From NCBI RefSeq assembly GCF_900067135.1, contig NZ_FJUR01000001.1, forward strand, positions 2,793,501 to 2,857,500: a DNA stretch of 64,000 nucleotides. Reading direction: 5' to 3'. Shown here one piece after another: positions 57,690 through 64,000 of the stretch. Numbering within the stretch: position 1 is the stretch's first letter; each line of letters starts with the position of its first letter. Origin of the DNA: Rhizobium sp. 9140 (lineage in GTDB: Bacteria > Pseudomonadota > Alphaproteobacteria > Rhizobiales > Rhizobiaceae). Below the pieces are notes generated by a model that searched no databases, was not told where the DNA came from, and was given only the letters and a program-made list of their open reading frames with translations. The position numbers and the translations under genes are program-made.

Positions 57690-57913
57690 GACTCGAGACC
57701 TCCAGTACGAAGCGTGTTGCGCAAAGCTGCGCAGCGAATATGTATCAAAAAAGCACGGCCGAAACGTTCTAGCGCATAATATCGAAAACCGGCACCGGTT
57801 TCCTTCAACTTTCCAGCAACTTGAAGTGCCTCAGCGCCGCGTGTCGGAAAGACGCGCGACGCTATCATTTGTTTGGCGCACGCTTACAGCGCACACCCGG
57901 AACGCGATGATCG
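57690..57913. other. ftsW-murG spacer with a palindromic repeat
   Basis: No gene is seen. GAAAACCGG-ca-CCGGTTTCC (57784-57803) is a near-perfect palindrome preceded by CTAGCGCATAATATC. It resembles short palindromic repeats scattered between rhizobial genes. It breaks an otherwise tightly packed mur/fts run. Confidence 0.4.
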
Positions 57914-59068
57914 CTATTCCGCCGCGACAGGCGCACCGGTGCGGAACAGGCTGCGCTCCAGAGCGCGCTTTTCCGGACGGTGACGGGTGAGAGCCAGAAT
58001 GAAGCCGGCGGTGACGCAGATCGCGATCATCGAGGAACCTCCGTAGGAAATCAGCGGCAGTGTCATGCCCTTGGCCGGAAGCAGTTCGAGATTGACCCCG
58101 ACATTGATGATCGACTGGATGCCGATCTGCAGCACGAGGCCGGCGACGGCGAAGCGGTTGAAGTCGTTGCGCTCGCGGAACGCATGGCTGAGGCCGCGCA
58201 TGACGAGGAACGAGAAGATGGCGACGATGACCATGCAGAACACGATGCCGAACTCCTCGGCCGCAACCGAGAAGATGAAGTCGGTATGGCTGTCCGGGAT
58301 GATCCGCTTGATGATGCCCTCGCCCGGACCCTGCCCCAGCCAGTCACCGCGGATGATCGCTTCGCGCGCCGTATCCACCTGAAACGTGTCGCCCTCGCCG
58401 GTCATGAACCGGTCGATACGGCCGGCCACGTGGGGAAGCAGCGTGTAGGCGACGACCAGACCGCCGACGGCCGAGCCGCCGAGAACGACGATCCACAGCC
58501 ACGGCATTCCGGCCATGAAGAACATGCCGCCCCAGACGGCCGTCGTCAGGATGGTCTGCCCGAGATCGGGCTGGGCGATGAGAAGCGTGGCGACGATGCC
58601 GTACAGCAGGATGGCAAAGAGATTGCCCGGAATTTCCGGCTGGCGGGCATGTTCGGAGAAGAGCCAGGCGCAAACGATGACGAAGGCCGGCTTCATGAAC
58701 TCGGACGGCTGGATGCCGATCGGGCCTATGGAGAACCAGCGGCGCGAGCCCTTGATCTCGACGCCGAAGAACAGCGCCAGAATCATCATGGCGATGGACG
58801 CGGCGAGAATGACGATGGCCGTGCGACGCACCTGACGCGGCGTCAGGAACGACAGGCCGATCATGACGATCAGCGATGGAATAAGAAAGGCCGCCTGACG
58901 CTTGACGAAGTGGAAGCTGTCGAGACCTAGCCGCTCGGCCACCGCTGGGCTCGCGGCGAAGGACAGCATGAACCCGATGCCCATCAACAGAATGAACGTT
59001 GCCAGGAAGAACCTGTCGATGGTCCAGAACCAGTCGGCCACCGGGCCACGCTCCGCACGACTCACCAT
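57914..59068 (-). CDS. ftsW: SEDS-family septal peptidoglycan polymerase FtsW
   Basis: FtsW polymerises glycan strands at the septum with a partner transpeptidase. The 384-residue protein has about ten membrane helices and SEDS signatures: GSRRWFSIGPIGIQPSEFMKPAFVIVCAWLF, AQPDLGQTILTTAVWGGMFFMAG, AREAIIRGDWLGQGPGEGIIKRIIPDSHTDFIFSVAAEEFG and PLISYGGSSMIAICVTAGFILAL. It lies between murD and murG. No penicillin-binding protein gene is adjacent in the window. Confidence 0.96.
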   Translation of the reverse strand: MVSRAERGPVADWFWTIDRFFLATFILLMGIGFMLSFAASPAVAERLGLDSFHFVKRQAAFLIPSLIVMIGLSFLTPRQVRRTAIVILAASIAMMILALFFGVEIKGSRRWFSIGPIGIQPSEFMKPAFVIVCAWLFSEHARQPEIPGNLFAILLYGIVATLLIAQPDLGQTILTTAVWGGMFFMAGMPWLWIVVLGGSAVGGLVVAYTLLPHVAGRIDRFMTGEGDTFQVDTAREAIIRGDWLGQGPGEGIIKRIIPDSHTDFIFSVAAEEFGIVFCMVIVAIFSFLVMRGLSHAFRERNDFNRFAVAGLVLQIGIQSIINVGVNLELLPAKGMTLPLISYGGSSMIAICVTAGFILALTRHRPEKRALERSLFRTGAPVAAE

Positions 59069-59141
59069 GTCTTCATCCTCGTTGAAAAGCGCAGTCGCGC
59101 CGTAAACCGTCCGGCCGCGGCGACATGAGCCGCCACGGCTG

Positions 59142-60530
<1,389 letters not shown>

Positions 60531-60534
60531 CGGC

Positions 60535-61635
60535 TTACCGCAGCTTCAGCGTGGACAGGCCGACCATGGCCAGGATGACGGCGATGATCCAGAAGCGGAT
60601 AACGACCTGGCTTTCCGTCCAGCCCTTCTTCTCGAAATGGTGGTGGATGGGCGCCATGAGGAACACGCGGCGGCCGGTGCGCTTGAACCAGAAGACCTGG
60701 ATGATGACGGACAGCGTCTCCATGACGAACAGGCCGCCGATGATGACCATGACGATCTCGTGCTTGGTGGCGACGGCAACGGTGCCGATGAGACCGCCGA
60801 GCGCCAGAGAGCCGGTGTCGCCCATGAAGATGGCGGCCGGCGGCGCATTGAACCACAGGAACCCGAGACCGGCACCGATGACCGCCCCGAGAATGACGGC
60901 CAGCTCGCCGGTACCCGGCACGAAATGGATCTGCAGGTAGTTGGCGAACACCGCATTGCCGGCGAGATAGGCGATGACACCGAAGGACGCCGCAGCGATC
61001 ATCACCGGGACGATGGCGAGACCGTCGAGCCCGTCCGTCAGGTTCACGGCATTGCCGGCCCCGACGATGACAAAGCCGCCGAACAGGATGAAGAAATAGC
61101 CGAGGTTAAGCGTGAAATCCTTGAGGAAGGGGAATGTCAGCGATGAGCCGAAGGTGGAGCCGGCCGTGCCTGCCGATATCGCCGACCGCATCATGAAGAA
61201 CACGGCAATGGCAGCGACCGCGAACTCGATAGCCAGACGCGCCTTGCCGGAGAACCCCTTGTCCGACTGCTTCGTCACCTTGAGATAGTCGTCATAAAAA
61301 CCGATAGCGCCGAAGCCGAGCGTGACGAGCAAGGTTGAGACCACGTAAACGCTGGACAGGTCGGCCCAGAGCAGCGACGATACGACGATGCCGGCAAGGA
61401 TCATCAGGCCGCCCATGGTCGGCGTTCCCGCCTTCTTGAAGTGCGTCTGCGGTCCATCGGCACGGATCGGCTGTCCACGGCCCTGTCGCACGCGCAGCGA
61501 CGAAATCATCTTCGGCCCGAACAGGAAGACGATCATTGCGGAGGTGAAGAGCGCCGCGCCGGTGCGGAACGTGATGTACCGGAACAGATTGAAAAACTGG
61601 AAATGGTCCGCCAGTTCGACAAGCCAGATGAGCAT
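60535..61635 (-). CDS. mraY: Phospho-N-acetylmuramoyl-pentapeptide transferase MraY
   Basis: MraY moves phospho-MurNAc-pentapeptide to undecaprenyl phosphate to make lipid I. The 366-residue protein has ten membrane helices, [25 protein letters not shown], the catalytic pair in [35 protein letters not shown] and the loop [21 protein letters not shown]. It is followed by murD after four bases and preceded by murF with a 74-base gap. Confidence 0.97.
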   Translation of the reverse strand: MLIWLVELADHFQFFNLFRYITFRTGAALFTSAMIVFLFGPKMISSLRVRQGRGQPIRADGPQTHFKKAGTPTMGGLMILAGIVVSSLLWADLSSVYVVSTLLVTLGFGAIGFYDDYLKVTKQSDKGFSGKARLAIEFAVAAIAVFFMMRSAISAGTAGSTFGSSLTFPFLKDFTLNLGYFFILFGGFVIVGAGNAVNLTDGLDGLAIVPVMIAAASFGVIAYLAGNAVFANYLQIHFVPGTGELAVILGAVIGAGLGFLWFNAPPAAIFMGDTGSLALGGLIGTVAVATKHEIVMVIIGGLFVMETLSVIIQVFWFKRTGRRVFLMAPIHHHFEKKGWTESQVVIRFWIIAVILAMVGLSTLKLR

Positions 61636-61709
61636 GAGGGACCCTTCCCCGAAAATTCGATATCGACATGCCTCTCCCGACCGGAGAGGAAAATGAGGTG
61701 GAGCGAGCG

Positions 61710-63146
61710 CTAGAGCGCCTGCTCCGTTTCGGCCTGCGCCGGAAATGTATCGAGAAGCGCCTGAACGATCCGTCCGCAGCCGGTTCCCTTGGAAGATTTG
61801 ATCATGACGACATCGCCGGCTCGCACCGAGGCGACCGCGTGGTTGCGCAAATCGTCCACCGCATCGCAGTGAACGACGGACACCGTCTCCGGCAGAGCAT
61901 CCCGCAGATGCGTCATCTCGGGTCCGGCAAGCCAGACCGTGTCGATGCCCTGCTCAGAGAGCGGGCCGGCAAGGGACGCATGCGCCTGCGTGGAATGCGC
62001 GCCCATCTCCAGCATGTCGCCGAGAATGGCGATCCGTCGTCCGCCCTCGACGCCGATCTCGGCTTCGCCGAGAAGCGCGATGGCCGCGCGCATGGAGGCG
62101 GGATTGGCGTTGTAGCTCTCGTCGATCAGCGTCATCGTGCCCGTACCCACGGACAGGCGATGACGTTCGCCGCGGCCCTTTTCCGGTTGCAGGGTCGCCA
62201 GCGCTGAAATCACCGTGTCGAGGTCTGCGCCGACAAGCGCCGCTGCACCGAGCACCGCGAGCGCGTTCTCGGCGATGTGCCGGCCCGGAGCGCCGAGCGG
62301 GATCTCGAGCGTGCGACCATCGATCATCGCCCAGAGCGTACCGCCCTCAGGCGTCGCCGCATATTCGATCATCCGGAAATCGGCGCGCTGATCGACGCCG
62401 AAACTGTGGACGTTGGAGACGCCAAGCATCGCGGCAGCCTTCTCCAGCGTGCCGAATTGCGCATTGTCGCGGTTGAGAAGGACGTGGCCGCCATCGACCA
62501 GCCCTTCCATGATCTCGGCCTTCGCCGTGGCGATCTCATCGAGATCGCGGAAATTGCCGAGATGGGCGGCCGCGATCGTGGTGATGACGGCGACATGCGG
62601 ACGAACCATGCGCACCAGCGGCCGGATTTCGTCCGAGTGGTTCATGCCGATTTCGAAGACGCCGTAATCGGTCGCTTCCGGCATGCGTGCGAGCGTCAGC
62701 GGCACGCCCCAGTGATTGTTGAAGGAGGCGACAGACGCATGGACGCGGCCGCTCGGCGACAACGCGTGCCGCAGCATCTCCTTGGTGGTCGTCTTGCCGA
62801 CGGAGCCTGTGACCGCGATGATCTTGGCCGCACTCCGGTCGCGCGCCGCGCAGCCGAGCCGTACCAGAGCAGCCAGAACATCGTCCACAACGATCATCGG
62901 TGCGATCAGACGCCCGAGCGCCGGCAGCTTGCCTTCGCTGACCACCAGAAGTGCTGCGCCATTGGCAATGGCGAGCCCGGCATAGTCATGCCCGTCCACG
63001 CGGTCGCCCTTGATGGCGAAGAAGGCCTCGCCCTTGCCCATGGCACGGCTGTCGATCGAGATGCCGGTAATGCCCTGCGGCAGATTGCCCACCGGGCGAC
63101 CGTTCATGGCGGCCATCAGGTCGGCGCTGGTCCAGAGAAAACCCAT
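61710..63146 (-). CDS. murF: UDP-N-acetylmuramoyl-tripeptide--D-alanyl-D-alanine ligase MurF
   Basis: MurF adds the D-Ala-D-Ala made by Ddl. With start 63146 ([20 protein letters not shown]) it has 478 residues. It shows [32 protein letters not shown], the P-loop [55 protein letters not shown] and [18 protein letters not shown] frame extension to 63212 runs into murE and is not real. murE ends four bases before it. Confidence 0.96.
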   Translation of the reverse strand: MGFLWTSADLMAAMNGRPVGNLPQGITGISIDSRAMGKGEAFFAIKGDRVDGHDYAGLAIANGAALLVVSEGKLPALGRLIAPMIVVDDVLAALVRLGCAARDRSAAKIIAVTGSVGKTTTKEMLRHALSPSGRVHASVASFNNHWGVPLTLARMPEATDYGVFEIGMNHSDEIRPLVRMVRPHVAVITTIAAAHLGNFRDLDEIATAKAEIMEGLVDGGHVLLNRDNAQFGTLEKAAAMLGVSNVHSFGVDQRADFRMIEYAATPEGGTLWAMIDGRTLEIPLGAPGRHIAENALAVLGAAALVGADLDTVISALATLQPEKGRGERHRLSVGTGTMTLIDESYNANPASMRAAIALLGEAEIGVEGGRRIAILGDMLEMGAHSTQAHASLAGPLSEQGIDTVWLAGPEMTHLRDALPETVSVVHCDAVDDLRNHAVASVRAGDVVMIKSSKGTGCGRIVQALLDTFPAQAETEQAL

Positions 63147-63150
63147 GTCG

Positions 63151-63999
63151 TCAGCCTCCCATTTCCGAACTGGCGGCTTGTTGGCCATCCAGAGCCCTGC
63201 GGATTTCGGCATGGTCCGAGAACGGCAGCGTGACTGTACCGACCGTCTGTCCCTGCTCGTGACCCTTGCCTGCGACGATCAGCGTGTCACCGGTTCCGAG
63301 TATACCGACGGCATGCCGGATAGCCTCGGCGCGATCGGCGATTTCGGTCGCGCCGGGTGCCGCAGCAAGGATCTCGCTGCGAATCGTTGCCGGCGTTTCC
63401 GAACGTGGATTGTCATCCGTCACGATCACGACATCGGAGAGTCTGGCAGCGATCTCGCCCATCAGCGGCCGCTTGCCCTTGTCACGGTCGCCGCCGCAGC
63501 CGAACACCGTCACGACGCGTCCGGTCGTAAATGGCCGGACGGAGGACAGGACCTGCGCCAGCGCGTCCGGCTTGTGGGCGTAATCGACGTAGGCGAGCGC
63601 ACCCTCCGGCGTCTGGCCCACAAGTTCCAGTCGGCCCGGAGCGCCCTGCAGCTTTTCAAGCGCCAGCATTACCGTAGGCGCATCCACGCCTGTCGACAGT
63701 GCCAGACCTGCGGCCACGAGGGCATTGGAAATCTGGAAGTCGCCCGCAAGCGGCAGGTTCACCTCGAAAATGCGTCCATCGACATGCACTTCGGCAATCT
63801 GCTTGTGGCGGAAATGCTCGACCCGCTTCAGCGCGAGATAATCGCCCTTGCGCCCGACGGTGCGCACGTCGCTGCCGGCCGCTTTCGCGGCCCGGATCGC
63901 GGCGTCCGACCATTCGCCGTCGGAGAAGATGATGGCTGGTGCGCCCTTGGGCAGCAGCGCTTCGAACAGGCGCATCTTGGCGCCGAGATAATGCTCGAT
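63151..63999 (-). CDS. murE: UDP-MurNAc-L-Ala-D-Glu--meso-diaminopimelate ligase MurE, C-terminal part (truncated by window edge)
   Basis: The frame is open to the right edge (I-E-H-Y-L-G-A-K before the first visible Met at 63975), so the N-terminal half is missing. What remains covers part of the central and the C-terminal domain: [57 protein letters not shown] and [13 protein letters not shown]. The DNPR motif marks the enzyme as meso-diaminopimelate-specific. It is the first of the mur genes in the direction of transcription here. Confidence 0.96.
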   Translation of the reverse strand: MEHYLGAKMRLFEALLPKGAPAIIFSDGEWSDAAIRAAKAAGSDVRTVGRKGDYLALKRVEHFRHKQIAEVHVDGRIFEVNLPLAGDFQISNALVAAGLALSTGVDAPTVMLALEKLQGAPGRLELVGQTPEGALAYVDYAHKPDALAQVLSSVRPFTTGRVVTVFGCGGDRDKGKRPLMGEIAARLSDVVIVTDDNPRSETPATIRSEILAAAPGATEIADRAEAIRHAVGILGTGDTLIVAGKGHEQGQTVGTVTLPFSDHAEIRRALDGQQAASSEMGG

Positions 64000-64000
64000 C

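Overview
The window reads as chromosomal DNA of an alphaproteobacterium of the order Rhizobiales, most likely family Rhizobiaceae (Rhizobium/Agrobacterium relatives). The reasons are a permuted two-piece tmRNA whose tag reads ANDNYAEARLAA, an alpha-type SspB adaptor beside it, DUF4169 and ribbon-helix-helix neighbours, a long FtsZ, high GC content, and a division/cell-wall cluster running murE-murF-mraY-murD-ftsW-murG-murC-murB ... ddl-ftsQ-ftsA-ftsZ-lpxC-bamD-recN-ligA. No tRNA, rRNA, CRISPR array or prophage was seen. The only clear mobile element is one IS630-family insertion sequence.

Layout. 1-3.4 kb: the end of a HerA-type ATPase gene, then divergent miaA and serB with overlapping start codons, and a GNAT gene coupled to serB. 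3.5-9.9 kb, mostly minus strand: thyA-folA-hflK-hflC, an ACT-domain gene, and a DegP/HtrA protease gene. A lone PhnA-domain gene lies between them on the plus strand. 10.2-12.9 kb, plus strand: a transglutaminase-like protein, ssrA (tmRNA), sspB, a DUF4169 gene and an RHH gene. 13-23 kb, minus strand: a very large AsmA-family protein, an FAD-linked (D-lactate dehydrogenase-like) oxidase, and an RND efflux pump with its adaptor. 23.2-32.4 kb: uvrD, a spermidine-synthase-like protein, a Tlde1/DUF2778 L,D-transpeptidase-like protein, creA, pncA, and a chemoreceptor-cheW pair. 32.5-37.5 kb, plus strand: a SCO protein, prmA, an intact-looking IS630 element and an aminopeptidase P. 37.5-40.5 kb, minus strand: azlCD behind a rhizobial palindromic repeat, then panB and panC. 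40.6-64 kb, minus strand: ligA, recN, bamD, lpxC, ftsZAQ, ddl, two tiny membrane proteins, and the mur genes through to murE at the right edge. One plus-strand MFS transporter gene (52.4-53.7 kb) splits the wall cluster between murB and ddl.

How it works together. The right third makes the peptidoglycan precursor (MurE/F/D/C/B, Ddl), lipid I and II (MraY, MurG), the divisome (FtsW, Q, A, Z), the lipid A committed step (LpxC) and part of the outer-membrane protein assembly machine (BamD). Many of its genes overlap by 1-13 bases or are separated by 4, which implies translational coupling. The left third groups protein quality control: DegP, HflKC, tmRNA and SspB. The rest is housekeeping metabolism (folate/thymidylate, pantothenate, serine, NAD salvage), DNA repair and transport.

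Nothing here is a clearly new multi-gene defence or mobile system. The least explained parts are the pair of tiny coupled membrane proteins after murB, the perfect inverted repeat in the RND/uvrD divergent region, the palindrome upstream of ddl-ftsQAZ, and the structured leader of azlCD.
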